Below, piece after piece: positions 48,501-58,120 of a stretch of 64,000 nucleotides of DNA. Origin of the DNA: Pycnococcus provasolii (Eukaryota; Chlorophyta; Pseudoscourfieldiophyceae; Pseudoscourfieldiales); NCBI GenBank assembly GCA_049487715.1, contig CP150566.1, forward strand, positions 62,001 through 126,000, given 5' to 3'. The stretch's first letter is position 1. Every line of letters starts with the position of its first letter. The position numbers and the translations under genes are program-made. The notes under the pieces were generated by a model that did no database searches, had not been told where the DNA came from, and worked only from the letters and a program-made list of their open reading frames with translations.

Positions 48501-48595
48501 GTGATGTAGCTAAATAAAAAAATGCACAGAGCCAGGATATATATGGGCCCATGAGGTATTTTATAGTGCCAGGTGGCAAGAGCACCCAACATCTG

Positions 48596-48617
48596 TAACC
48601 CTAACCCTAACCCTAAC
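48596..48617. repeat. Interstitial telomere-type (CCCTAA)n array
   Basis: Three and a half CCCTAA units between the divergent starts of the INSIG-like gene (minus) and the cytochrome b561 gene (plus). The whole gap is only 178 bp, so the array sits inside a bidirectional promoter. Confidence 0.9.
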
Positions 48618-48678
48618 ACACACCCTTACGGAACACCTACTGTGAATCCGCCGCAATTCTTCTCACAAGCCCGTGGTC

Positions 48679-49944
48679 ATGGCCATGGCCATGGCGGCGT
48701 CCTTGCCTCCTCCAAGTCTCCTCCTTGTGGTTTTAACAGTATTGACTTTAGCCTCTTCAGGGTCGTCGTCACCACCACCATATCCTGTGGTTGTCATACC
48801 TCTCTCTACAGACATCTTCTTGGCCGTCAAACCTCTTCCCTCGTCGTCGTCGTCGTCATCATCATCGTCACCATCAACCTACCTCCTGCAAGTCACGCAC
48901 ACATCAGTCTCGTCGTCTAATTCGTACCTCGCCATCGGACACGGACCTCTGAAAGAATTGATGATTGGCGCGAATACAGCCGTCGCATTCACGACACAAA
49001 ACGATAATCAAGCAAAGGCCGCGGCGTACTTTCTCGACAAAAGAAGTGCGCCGCAAGACAACTCGTGCCGCGGGTCCGACGACGACGACGGCGCTGCACC
49101 GATATGCCCGTTTCAAAACCTTCAAGCGACGAAAACGAAAAACAACCTCACAATCACAACGACGTGGCACGTGCCCAAATTTGTAACGAACGTGTCCGAT
49201 GTCACGTTCATCTTCGCGCACGGAACAAGGTGGAAAAGCTTTCACGACTTCTACGGGCACGCGCGCGTCAACTTAAACACCGGAAGGGCGTCGACGGTCG
49301 TCGCGCAGTCACGACGAGATATCTACGCGCTGCACGGTGCGCTCATGATTGCCGCGTGGCTAGGAGCCACGCCGCTCGCTAGCCTTGCCGCACGCGCGCT
49401 ACGCTTCGGACTTCTTGCGGCACCTCGCTGGTTCTGGTTGCATGTTAGTTTGCAAGCGTGCTCAGCTCTGTGGTTCCTCTACGCAGTTGCGCTCGTGCTG
49501 ACTGGCGACGACGATGGTAATGACGACGACGACGACGACGACAGTGGTGCCGGCTTTGCCCACAAGGTCATTGGGCTTACCGTGCTTGCGCTGTGGTGCG
49601 TGCAGGTATTGCTCGGAGTACTGAGACCTGATGCGCATGGAAAGGTGCGACTCGGATGCATACAACCTCATTGGCGGCCTGCATTTTTGATGGTGCACCG
49701 CATCGTGGGTGCTGCACTGCTAGCTGGCGGCGCCACGAATTGCGTGCTTGGAGGCACAATCTTCTCCGAGGCTTTCGGCGGTGGCACGGGACTGCTTGTC
49801 GTCGCGTGTGTACTCCTATCCATCTTCGTGCTCGCATGGGTTGCGGCTGAACTTGCGGGCTTACCAGCAAGAGGACGCGATGCCACCGCCATGGACACGG
49901 GTCGAATTGAAATGCAAATGAACCCATTTGCAGAGTTAAAATAA
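48679..49944 (+). CDS. DOMON-cytochrome b561 membrane protein
   Basis: The protein is 421 aa from the ATG at 48679. A signal peptide (LLLVVLTVLTLASSG) precedes a lumenal DOMON-like domain with WHVPKFV and NVSDVTFIFAHG. Five or so spans follow with the paired histidines of cytochrome b561: ALHGALMIAAW, WFWLHVSLQ, GFAHKVIGL and LMVHRIVGAAL. A poly-Asp loop lies between the second and third His. CYBDOM proteins pass electrons across membranes, typically using ascorbate or reducing metals; the donor here is unknown. Confidence 0.8.
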   Translation: MAMAMAASLPPPSLLLVVLTVLTLASSGSSSPPPYPVVVIPLSTDIFLAVKPLPSSSSSSSSSSPSTYLLQVTHTSVSSSNSYLAIGHGPLKELMIGANTAVAFTTQNDNQAKAAAYFLDKRSAPQDNSCRGSDDDDGAAPICPFQNLQATKTKNNLTITTTWHVPKFVTNVSDVTFIFAHGTRWKSFHDFYGHARVNLNTGRASTVVAQSRRDIYALHGALMIAAWLGATPLASLAARALRFGLLAAPRWFWLHVSLQACSALWFLYAVALVLTGDDDGNDDDDDDDSGAGFAHKVIGLTVLALWCVQVLLGVLRPDAHGKVRLGCIQPHWRPAFLMVHRIVGAALLAGGATNCVLGGTIFSEAFGGGTGLLVVACVLLSIFVLAWVAAELAGLPARGRDATAMDTGRIEMQMNPFAELK

Positions 49945-50254
49945 TGGCGATGGATTACAAATGTATAATACTATAATACAGTACTACAGCATAATGTTGT
50001 AACACATGCGCACAACCTTCGCATGATTAGTATGTTAAATATTAAAGCTACGGCTAGCACTCCAGGCTCAAGAATCTCCATTAACTTTGCTAACCCACTT
50101 AGAACCAGCACCTGACGACGACGACGACGACGACGACGCCGGGACGGCAGCTTGGGCTGCGATTGGATTGTTCGACCAGCTCACCGAGCTCCCACCATTA
50201 CTCACTCTATTTATAGTACTACTGGAGCTATTCAATACAGTGCTCCTTCTTCTT
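49945..50254. other. Convergent 3' intergenic region with GAC repeat
   Basis: 3' ends of the cytochrome b561 and phosphodiesterase genes face each other. A (GAC)n tract lies at about 50113-50138. A minus-strand Ser-rich frame (50068-50304) crosses it, but nothing supports it as a gene. Confidence 0.5.
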
Positions 50255-51592
50255 TCAATGCCGCTTTTTCGCATCGCGAGATGCAGCCTTCCGCGGGCTC
50301 GCACGACGGAAGAAGCATCGCCTTACGAGCACAGCAAGAAGGAGCAGGACAAGCACGCTCAACGCGCCGAATGACGTGCCAACGACGAAGACAGAAAGAA
50401 GCTCGTCGTCCGCGCCGACACCAAGCACGGGAAGGCTCGCGGCGTATCGAGCGACGAGAGAGAGGTGTGCCGCATACGCGAGGCCGCCGTGACGGAAGAC
50501 GCGGCGATCGTGCTGCGTCGTTGACGAAGGTTCGTCGTAGGCGGAACACGGCATGCCGACAACGCGAGCGGGAGGTAAGGGAGCATGCGCCGATTTGTCC
50601 CAAATCTCGCGGAAGGCACGCCCGCGCATGTGAGAGGGCGCCGGCACGTCGAGTGCCGCCAAGATCGTCGGCGCGAGGTCGATCATCGACATCGGCGACG
50701 CGACTTTCGACGACGCACGTACACCACGCCCTGCGAAGACCCAACGCGTCTCAAGCTCGCTCTGCGTGAAGCCTCCGTGGTGGTAACCTTGTGCATCCCT
50801 GCCGTGGTCCGACATGACAATTACGAGTGTATCGTTATGCGCCGACGGTCCGAGTGCGTCGAGCACCTGGCCAAGTAGACTGTCCGCGCGCTCGAGCGTT
50901 TCACGTTCCAGTCCATGCCTGTGCGCGCACTCGTCCACCTCCTGAATGACAGCCCACACGAGCTTGTGTTTGTCCTCCTCGATGAGTTCAATGGCACGCC
51001 CAACGACCGCTGCGTCGCTCGCCCGTGCGTCCAAGCAACCTGCACGGTACGGTGCGACACACTCGGCATGCTCTTCACTCGGCAGCACTCTGTCGAGCGG
51101 ACACCAGTTGTACACCACTTTCCCCAAAAGGTTCTTCTCGGCCAGCACTTCAAATATGGTGGGCGAACGCGCACACCACGGCGTCGACGAGGCGTCGTCT
51201 TCGCCACTACTTCTATCGCAGTACACGTGGTTCGCAATCTGCCTTTTCACTGCATTGGTATTTTTGTCAGCCGCATTCCAGTCGTTGGACTTGATTCCGT
51301 GAAACGTCGCAGGTACACCACTGAATGCTGACGCCCAGTTCGCTAGGGAAAGCGTGGGCACTTCTGAGCGCACGGATGCCGATGTGCCTCTTGAGGAGTA
51401 TAAGGATCGCAACACAGGCATACTTAAATTCTCAAGCAAAGAAGAAAAGGAAGAAACCGAATTCGGAGAAAGGGAGGAACCAGGATCCGAGATTCCGACG
51501 TCCGTGGAGAGCGCATGGGACGTCACAGACGCAGGCACGCCGTCGACGCCGAACACGACGACGCGCCGGAAAAAACTCCATGGGGGCGCCAT
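50255..51592 (-). CDS. Type I phosphodiesterase/nucleotide pyrophosphatase-like membrane enzyme
   Basis: The protein is 445 aa from the ATG at 51592; an ATG at 51640 is an alternative. It has the alkaline-phosphatase fold of the ENPP/GPI-ethanolaminephosphate-transferase superfamily: VVVFGVDGV (first metal-binding Asp), LSLANWASAFSGVPATFHGI (nucleophile region), AVIQEVDECAHRHG (metal Asp/His) and VIVMSDHGRDAQGYHHGGF (metal Asp, His). A C-terminal span (VVGTSFGALSVLVLLLLAVL) with a basic tail anchors it, suggesting a type I lumenal or surface enzyme. No signal peptide is evident, so the true N-terminus may lie in another exon. The substrate is not predictable. Confidence 0.75.
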   Translation of the reverse strand: MAPPWSFFRRVVVFGVDGVPASVTSHALSTDVGISDPGSSLSPNSVSSFSSLLENLSMPVLRSLYSSRGTSASVRSEVPTLSLANWASAFSGVPATFHGIKSNDWNAADKNTNAVKRQIANHVYCDRSSGEDDASSTPWCARSPTIFEVLAEKNLLGKVVYNWCPLDRVLPSEEHAECVAPYRAGCLDARASDAAVVGRAIELIEEDKHKLVWAVIQEVDECAHRHGLERETLERADSLLGQVLDALGPSAHNDTLVIVMSDHGRDAQGYHHGGFTQSELETRWVFAGRGVRASSKVASPMSMIDLAPTILAALDVPAPSHMRGRAFREIWDKSAHAPLPPARVVGMPCSAYDEPSSTTQHDRRVFRHGGLAYAAHLSLVARYAASLPVLGVGADDELLSVFVVGTSFGALSVLVLLLLAVLVRRCFFRRASPRKAASRDAKKRH

Positions 51593-52364
51593 TGGAAAAA
51601 ATGGCGAAGAGCGGAGAGAAACTGCCAAACCCCGAATCATCTCAACCTGATGTTTGCGGCTGAAAATCTCTCTGCTGTGCAAATCTCTCTTGGGCTTTTT
51701 TAAAAATATCTCTGAAAAGCATGTGAAAAGAAAAGGGAAAAATCTGTCTGCCGGTCTGGTCGGTCTGTGCGCACAAATCTGCCGGTCGGTCTGTGCGCAC
51801 AAATCTGCCGGCCGGTCGGTCGGTCGGTCGGTCGGTCGGTCGGTCGGTCGGTCTGTGCGCACTTGTACAGTACGGTAACTTTCGAGTGCACAGATACCCG
51901 TAGTTAGATGCACCTCACAGTCATGTAATAGACAACCACTCTTTAGTTGCTACCTACTTAAGTAGTCGTCTTAAGGTCACTACTAGCTGTTGTCCCAGAC
52001 GGAGGGACAACTCGTGCCCAACTGAGGAACGCCGTCACACGTTCTGTCTGTTGTGGTGGTCAAGTAGTACTATGTAAGGGACGGACCCGCTGCCTTATGC
52101 TGTTGAGTGCAAGACAACAGTTCCGAGAGGTGTATTCGTCAAGAATAAGGACCGGCGGCCTTCCTCATCAGAAATCGGACTGGCACCACCTCCAAGCTCC
52201 CTCCTCACATCCATCCTTTACAGGAATCGGGTTCCTTCTTAACTTACGAAAGGCTTCTCAACTACAGTACATACAGCATGTTACAGCCGTCTTACACACA
52301 TGTATCCTATATAATCCTTAACAGACGTAAACATACAACGCCATCATGACCTCGGATGTTGTTA
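51593..52364. other. Intergenic spacer, upstream of the phosphodiesterase gene
   Basis: This holds the 5' region of the phosphodiesterase gene and the 3' flank of the SGNH gene. It contains a purine/pyrimidine-biased stretch to 51760, the GGTC array, and AT-rich spacer from 51900 on with palindromic bits (gtacagtacgg, acttaagt). No gene is seen. Confidence 0.5.
51764..51862. repeat. (GGTC)n array with flanking ctgccggtcggtctgtgcgc repeats
   Basis: About ten GGTC tetramers (51813-51854) are flanked by two upstream copies of a ggtcggtctgtgcgcac unit and one downstream copy. The phosphodiesterase frame stays open through it as DRPT repeats, but it lies upstream of both plausible start codons. 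Confidence 0.9.
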
Positions 52365-54152
52365 TCACGATGGTTTTTGGCGCTGGACACTCATGCCGAT
52401 TAGCTTGAACTTCGTCTTCTCACCCACGGACTCCAGCTTGAGGTTGGCGACGCACGCGGTGCCTCGTGCGACGTGGTGGCCATGCGGTGAAATCGTTAGC
52501 GGAAATATTCTCGTGCGCGAAACAGCTTTCAATGGAGGGTCCACGCCGCGGTCTATCACGATCGTGTCGCACGTGCACACGCCCTCACAGCTGACGCGAG
52601 CCGCGCCGACGAAATCCTTCGCTGCGAGATATGAAAGAGAAACCTGAAATTTGCCCTCGAAGCCGCCAATCGCCTTGCCTCGGTGCTCGAGCAGGCGCGC
52701 AGGTAGCAATACAATGCCAACCGTCGCGTTAGGTGCAACAGCAACGAGGCCAGCCTTGACGCGCTTTTTCTGATCGTCCGTGCCGTCGAGAGGGTGCGAG
52801 GTGAAGAACCAGTGCGCAGCATGTTGACCGCGGTACTGCGGCGCCAACGCTTCAAGCGAGCCATCGTGTGTGTAAGCAATAGTTTCATTTTCCTTCAAAT
52901 TCAGGCAATTGACTGAGTTGGACTCATCGGTGTGTGCAGCTGGCGGAGGCGGCGGCAACTCAGCCGGAATTGCGGTGGCATTCGCGCGCTCCATCGCCAA
53001 CGTGACCCACGACATGAGCGATTCCTTGAACAGCTTGCACAACTTGCACTTTTGGTTTTTGAATGCCGGGTGCAAGCCGTCTTCCGTGAGTGAACTGGGC
53101 GGCCAGGCGCGTGTGTCGCGTTTCTCCATGAGAGGCATGAGTGCCTTCTTGACGCTGACGTGCCCAACCTCGCCCGCCAAGTCGCTCACAATCTTTTCGA
53201 GCGCGGGTGTGATTCGGCCAACGCTTCCCTGCTTCTGCAGTCGATCCAAGACGAGTTCGCCATCTTCGAGAACTTTTCGGCACTCAGCTGGCGACTTGTT
53301 CAGGCGCGCGAGCTGATCGTCGAGGCACCACTCGTGCAAGTCGAAGATGAGCACCGCTGGTCGGCTCGGCAGGCGCAGCATGAGGTCAACGAGAAAACGC
53401 ACGTGCCTGGTGTCGTTAGGGTTGTCGATGTTCACCGCATACTCGACGATGATAAGGTCCGCGTCAGGGTAAAGGTACTCTTCTGGGCACATCAATGTAA
53501 TCTGTGGGTTCGTCGCGCTTTGGCCTGCGTTAATGGCAGTGTGCGGCGAGCCGATGAGTGTCGTCGTCGTCGTCGTCGTCGAAGCATCAGTCGCCGCACG
53601 ACGTGGCCACCATCCTGGTGCACTCCGGCGCGTCGCTGCTGCCGGCGCTGTCGGCCGCGCAGACGGGCCGTTGCGTCGTCCTTGTGCGACGGAGATCGCC
53701 TCAAGGAGTTGCGGCAGCACGTATTCACTGTTTAGCGTTCGTGCGTTTTGACCACCTCGTGCTCTGAAGTCATCGATGCGGTTCTCCAGCCACGGTTCCA
53801 AGGAGCCGAAGGGTGGCGTATCCTGGAGTACAGTAAATGGTGGTCCTTCGTGGACGGAGCGTTCGCAGCCGTGGCCGGCACACCCGAAGAAGTTCTCCAT
53901 GTTGGAACCTCCGACGCCGAGGATTCGGATCGTCTCGTTGCGCATGAGCTTGCGTGCGAATCTCAAGACAGTCTCCCCGCCGAGGTTAAGCACACCACTT
54001 CTAAAAAAAGCAGAAACATCACCGGAGACGTCATCAGTCAAATCATCATCACCGGAGACATCCTTAAAATCCTCAAAACTGCAAACTTTGCGCACTTCAC
54101 AGCACAAAAAAACCACCACCAAAAAGACCACGAGAAGAAGCTGGTAAGACAT
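52365..54152 (-). CDS. Type II membrane SGNH-hydrolase-like protein
   Basis: The protein is 595 aa. The ATG at 54152 is the first in frame and directly starts an anchor (MSYQLLLVVFLVVVFLCCEV). SGNH blocks are visible: ILGVGGSNM (Ser block), TAINAGQSATNP (Gly/Asn block), DLIIVEYAVNID, and LTEDGLHPA (DxxH catalytic pair, about residue 375). The second half (about 410-595) is a separate beta-rich domain with SCEGVCTC. A Thr/Ala/Arg-rich insert sits between the first blocks. Family members are esterases or acyl/glycan-modifying enzymes of the secretory pathway; the substrate is unknown. Confidence 0.7.
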   Translation of the reverse strand: MSYQLLLVVFLVVVFLCCEVRKVCSFEDFKDVSGDDDLTDDVSGDVSAFFRSGVLNLGGETVLRFARKLMRNETIRILGVGGSNMENFFGCAGHGCERSVHEGPPFTVLQDTPPFGSLEPWLENRIDDFRARGGQNARTLNSEYVLPQLLEAISVAQGRRNGPSARPTAPAAATRRSAPGWWPRRAATDASTTTTTTTLIGSPHTAINAGQSATNPQITLMCPEEYLYPDADLIIVEYAVNIDNPNDTRHVRFLVDLMLRLPSRPAVLIFDLHEWCLDDQLARLNKSPAECRKVLEDGELVLDRLQKQGSVGRITPALEKIVSDLAGEVGHVSVKKALMPLMEKRDTRAWPPSSLTEDGLHPAFKNQKCKLCKLFKESLMSWVTLAMERANATAIPAELPPPPPAAHTDESNSVNCLNLKENETIAYTHDGSLEALAPQYRGQHAAHWFFTSHPLDGTDDQKKRVKAGLVAVAPNATVGIVLLPARLLEHRGKAIGGFEGKFQVSLSYLAAKDFVGAARVSCEGVCTCDTIVIDRGVDPPLKAVSRTRIFPLTISPHGHHVARGTACVANLKLESVGEKTKFKLIGMSVQRQKPS

Positions 54153-54320
54153 TTCATCGGAGCCGGCCGGTGTGACTGACACTTATTAAAAAAATAATAT
54201 CGCCGCCGTCATGGATGGTGGGGAGGTTTATGAGGTTGGATGGGGAGCCCGGGAGGTTACCTCCCCGCCCGCACTCACGTAAAGGCCGGGCCCAGACGGT
54301 GACCTAGCGTTACAAATTAG

Positions 54321-55382
54321 TTACCTGCGCTTCTCTAGCGCCTCGAGCGCCGCGCGACGACGCTCCTCCGCGCTCGGCTGAGGAGCTTGTTGTTCGTCGC
54401 TCTCCGGAGTAGCAGCTTGCATCTTCGCAGGTGCGGGCTTCGAAGGAGGAGGAGGGTGCGCAGTCTCGAACGCGCGACGCGCCTCCTCCAACGCCGCCTC
54501 GCGACGGCGGGCCGCCTCCATCGCCGCCTCCGCCTCCTCGCTCGGCAAGACGATCGCCTCCAAGTCGACATCCACAACCTGCACCGCGCTCTCCGGCTCT
54601 GCACCCACGACGCGAACGGTCAGCGTCGCGCCTTCGGACGACGGCACGTGCAAGGTGTCCCCGGCGGTTAGCGTGCACCGCGTGAGAAGTTCCGTCTGAA
54701 GGGCAGCCTCGACATCGCCGCCGCTGACGCGCTCCTCGAACCCCGCTTGGACAGGCTGAAACTTCGCGGACTGTCCCTTGGGCAGTCTCACGTATTGCAC
54801 GTGCACCTGTACTCCTTGAATTTTTCCGACGTCTGCGTCGTCGATGTTCAGGTTTTCGAGGATGGAAGGTGGCAGTCCTATTTGCTGGTCTGGCGCCCCA
54901 AATCCGAGCAAGCCTGCGTGCGTGGTTTTTCCGTTGGCTGTTATGGCAAACGAAGGACTGCCTTTCACGAAACCAGGCTGATTTTCAAGTTCAGCTTTTG
55001 CAGACGACGGGAGTAAAATTTTGTCCGCTCGCCTTCGAATATTTTTAGACGCACCCGAGTCGTGTAAGGATGCACAAGCTAGTGCTGTGACTCTCAACTC
55101 CGACGAAAACAAAACACCACCCCCTTTTTCACGAGTAAGGAACAACTGCTCCTCTTCATGAAGAAGACGTTCATGAGAAGCAGCACGTTGCGCGGAAGCA
55201 GCTTCTTTCTCACGAGCACGACGAGCACGAGCTTCTTCCAAAGCTTGGGAGCGGACCGACTGCTTATTCAGAGCACTATCGATCAGGCTAGAGTGCTCCG
55301 CCTGAAGACGACGCTTCGACGACGCCAGTGTGGACGAGAGCACTATAAATAAATGTAAAAAAGGACACCTGTAAACGGACAA
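54321..55382 (-). CDS. UFD1-like protein (double-psi beta-barrel), 5' exon missing
   Basis: The frame encodes about 350 aa but contains no ATG before its domain, so an upstream exon must exist; an acceptor-like tttatttatag lies at about 55344. A charged coiled-coil leader (EARARRAREKEAASAQRAA) is followed by DKILLPSSAKAELENQ, the start of the UFD1 N-domain. Then come NGKTTHAGLLGF, LPPSILENL, VQYVRLPKGQSAKFQPV, and LTRCTLTAGDTLHV, all UFD1 hallmarks. UFD1 binds ubiquitin and p97/Cdc48 with NPL4. The C-terminus is Pro/Ala/Glu-rich instead of the usual NPL4/p97-binding tail. The leader also differs from canonical UFD1, so this may be an organelle or paralogue form. Confidence 0.7.
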   Translation of the reverse strand: MSVYRCPFLHLFIVLSSTLASSKRRLQAEHSSLIDSALNKQSVRSQALEEARARRAREKEAASAQRAASHERLLHEEEQLFLTREKGGGVLFSSELRVTALACASLHDSGASKNIRRRADKILLPSSAKAELENQPGFVKGSPSFAITANGKTTHAGLLGFGAPDQQIGLPPSILENLNIDDADVGKIQGVQVHVQYVRLPKGQSAKFQPVQAGFEERVSGGDVEAALQTELLTRCTLTAGDTLHVPSSEGATLTVRVVGAEPESAVQVVDVDLEAIVLPSEEAEAAMEAARRREAALEEARRAFETAHPPPPSKPAPAKMQAATPESDEQQAPQPSAEERRRAALEALEKRR

Positions 55383-56398
55383 CTATTTTATGAATATCGG
55401 GAGCGGAATGAAAGTTCCCGGAGGTAGATTTGTGGGCCCAATTTCCCCCCTCCACGCGGCCTTTACGCGGCGAAGACCCCATCCAAATTATTACGATAGT
55501 TCGCAGCTTCGGTTTCCGTCTCCAGAACTTTACCTTAGAATCTTAGATGATCGGGGATACTCCTCTGGTCTCGTCGCTGTGAAATCATAGGAGGGTCCGG
55601 ACTCATTCCGATTCCCTTTGTTTCCGGACCCCCCTCTCTCTTCTGACCTCAACTCGTCGCTCGAGGGACTTGTAAGTGTTCCCGCGTAAGTCAGAACACA
55701 TAAACAAAAAAGATATATCAATAGAGCGCGTCCTGACAAACAAAGCACTCTTTCTTGTCCATGCAATTCTACAACAACAGACAGTACAGGAGGCAATGAC
55801 GCGGGTACGGCGCAATACTGCAGCATCGCATGATGTTGCGTACGTGCAAACGATGGGTGTGAGATGTTTCGCGCGTACAAACGATATCGAAGGTCGACAC
55901 CTACTCGCAAACGCGGCCGTCGTAGACCCGCGCGCGCGTCGGTGGCCGCGCGCGGTCGTCGCGGTCGCCCTCGCGCTCGCGGCGAAAACAAACCGGAGGA
56001 GAACGTACGAGGATATACGGCGGGTGTGAAATGAAGGAGTCCACTTCGCGAGCGTCTCGGCCGACTCGGCGTGCACCGAGCTCTTGTCGTTGAACACGGC
56101 GAATGCCGGCAGGTCACGGAAGAGACCGTCGGACCCGCCCAGCATCGATAGAGCGACGTCGCTCTTCGTGCTGACGCACTCCGCCGTATCGACCCGACGC
56201 CCAGACGGCCCAGTTGAGTCGCGCTTGTTCGAGATTACTGTCTTGTCCGTCTACGTAAAAGTGACGCACCTGACGCGCTGGTCGATTTCCTCACCGAGGC
56301 ACACGCAGCCAAGCACACCATGCCCGGGTGCGAAAAAACGCTTTGGGGGTCGATCAAGTCCTTGAAGCATATTATTACAACAAGCCACAAGTATTGGC
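55383..56398. other. Intergenic region with one possible internal exon
   Basis: 1.0 kb between the UFD1-like and SRPBCC genes. A minus-strand stretch at about 56255-56025 reads NKRDSTGPSGRRVDTAEC, then LPAFAVFNDKSSVHAESAE. It looks protein-like, is preceded by an acceptor-like ttttacgtag and ends near a GTACGT donor at about 56011. It may be an internal exon of an unplaced gene. The rest is spacer. Confidence 0.3.
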
Positions 56399-57238
56399 TC
56401 ACTCCACCACCTTGACAACCTTCTTGCTATAAACAGCGAACCGTTCCAAGTCGTTCTTCAAGATATTCTCCAGCACAGGCCCGAGCGCCATGCCCATGGG
56501 CTGAAGAGCCTCCGGCGCGGCGTAACTCACGCTGAGCGTGATGGCGCAACTCGTCGGACTCTCGTAGCGTATCACAACCTTGCCCTTGTTCGTCACGAGC
56601 GCCGCACGCGCGTTCGCGTCCGTTCCTGCCGCGACCGCCGCCGCTTCGTCCGCGACCCACGCGATGGTTCGGAAACCGTCGCCTTCGACGGGTTCGCTAT
56701 TCAAAGCGTACCAGCTGTACTCGAGCCTTTGTCCGAGCGGCCGATCCCACGGCTTGGGCAGCGTGTCTGTACTCACCGTCCACTTCGAGAGTCTGTCGTC
56801 GTCGAACCCAGTCTGCACGCTCGTCACCCACGGCATCCACTTCGGTATGCGCCTTCTGTCCGACCAGAGTGCGAACGCCGCCTCGAGCGGGATGGGCGCG
56901 ACACATGAGGCGGTGGAGGTCAGGAATTGCGAGTCGCTTGCGCGTGTGCGTACCGCGTACCTCGAGGATGTGCGTCTGTTCGTCGGGGTGCGCAGATTTC
57001 CCGTGCGAGGAGCTTGGGAAAGCTTGTTGTGTCGTCGGGCTGACTTGTCAGATCCATGCCACAAACCGCTAACACGCGTGTCATGTTTCCCTGCAGCCCG
57101 AGAAGGCGATGCGAGCGCGAGCCGAGAAGATGACACTCGGAACCTTGAAGGCTTGAAGGAACTCCTGAGAAGTCCTGAGAAGGCGTGAGAGTGAGAGTGA
57201 GAGTGTGGCACGGATGACACACAACGAGAAGCAGACAT
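56399..57238 (-). CDS. Plastid SRPBCC (polyketide cyclase/COQ10-like) protein
   Basis: The protein is 279 aa from the ATG at 57238, chosen because it starts a clear Ser/Arg transit-like leader (MSASRCVSSVPHSHSHSH). From about residue 105 comes a START-like ligand-binding fold: CVAPIPLEAAFALWSDRRRI, PKWMPWVTSVQ, QRLEYSWYALN, CAITLSVSYAAP and a long C-terminal helix (LENILKNDLERFAVYSKK). The PxEhAFxhWxDhxxhPxWhPWI pattern is that of plant and cyanobacterial plastid SRPBCC proteins that bind hydrophobic molecules. The function is unknown. Confidence 0.75.
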   Translation of the reverse strand: MSASRCVSSVPHSHSHSHAFSGLLRSSFKPSRFRVSSSRLALASPSRAAGKHDTRVSGLWHGSDKSARRHNKLSQAPRTGNLRTPTNRRTSSRYAVRTRASDSQFLTSTASCVAPIPLEAAFALWSDRRRIPKWMPWVTSVQTGFDDDRLSKWTVSTDTLPKPWDRPLGQRLEYSWYALNSEPVEGDGFRTIAWVADEAAAVAAGTDANARAALVTNKGKVVIRYESPTSCAITLSVSYAAPEALQPMGMALGPVLENILKNDLERFAVYSKKVVKVVE

Positions 57239-57782
57239 CTCAAGAAGAAGAATGAATGACAATAGGCGGAGGGGAGATCCGAAAAGGGGAACAAACGCCA
57301 ACACGGCAACAGAGAAACGGGAGCCAGAGAATGGAAAAAGGGGTCCGGGGTAAAACACGGGGTAAAAAGAGAGTAAAAAGTCGTAAACTTTTTTTGGGGG
57401 TTACTTCCTAACCCTTGGCAAGTGATCCGTGGAAGGAGTACGAGAACTTCGTTCGAGTGTTACCCTCGAAGTTACTCGGTCCGCTCGCACTTCCTTCAGT
57501 AGGGGATACCTCTCGCAACGCCGAGACCGACGTGTCGTCCAGCTCGAAGTAGCCCAGCGGCCAGCGCCTTGAGCTCATTCTTGATGTCCGACAAGTTCAG
57601 AGCGCCGCTTCTTGGTCTCTTTCTTCTTCTTCCGCTTTAGGCTCTTCAACCCGCTCATGAGCTGCTCAGCCGCGCCGGTGTTAGCCTGATCGCCGCCGCG
57701 GCTCTCGGGGGTTCGAACTTCGAAAAGTCAGACATGGGTACGAAGGCAGTTGTTGACGTACGAGCTATGGGCCCGCTCAAAC
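57239..57782. other. Intergenic spacer, upstream of the SRPBCC gene
   Basis: 543 bp upstream of the SRPBCC start, with A- and G-rich stretches to 57370, then a GC-rich piece without a supported frame. It adjoins the retrotransposon relic. Confidence 0.45.
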
Positions 57783-58120
57783 TCAGACAGGCTGAGTGAG
57801 GTCATACATTGACGCTGATGCCGTGTGTTGCGACCCCTTGTTCTGGCTCTGAACAATTAGATAATCCTTTAGATCTAGATACAAGTTCCTTCCAGCCTGC
57901 TTAAGGCCATAGAGGGATTTCAGCAGTCTGCAGATTTTGTTTGGACCGTAGTTCGTCCCTTTCGGTGGTTTCATGAAGATTAGTTCCTGCACCAAAGCGT
58001 ACAGGTAAGTCAGGTATGCGGTTTCCACGTCGATCTGCCCGAAATAGAAACCACGTGCAGAGTAGATCGCCAGTAACGTTCGTAGGGTCTGATATTGAAG
58101 TTCAAGGTTGGTCACCAGGT
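57783..58120 (-). mobile_element. Ty1/copia reverse transcriptase fragment (relic)
   Basis: A minus-strand frame contains copia RVT_2 landmarks: LLAIYSARGFYFGQIDVETA, IFMKPPKG, ICRLLKSLYGLKQAGRNLY and DLKDYL, ending in a stop at 57783. Only about 100 codons of the polymerase remain. Integrase, RNase H and LTRs are not seen, and upstream sequence has collapsed into short repeats (aggttggtcacca units at 58105-58140). The element is dead. Confidence 0.8.

Noticed and set aside
53558-53767. Plus-strand ORF with SPHDVATILVHSGASLLPAL
   Set aside because: Looks protein-like, but lies antisense within the SGNH gene and is short and isolated; I kept the SGNH frame.
55603-56145. 180-aa minus-strand ORF
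   Set aside because: Only its first about 45 residues look protein-like; the rest is Arg/Ser/Cys-rich low complexity past a probable splice donor.
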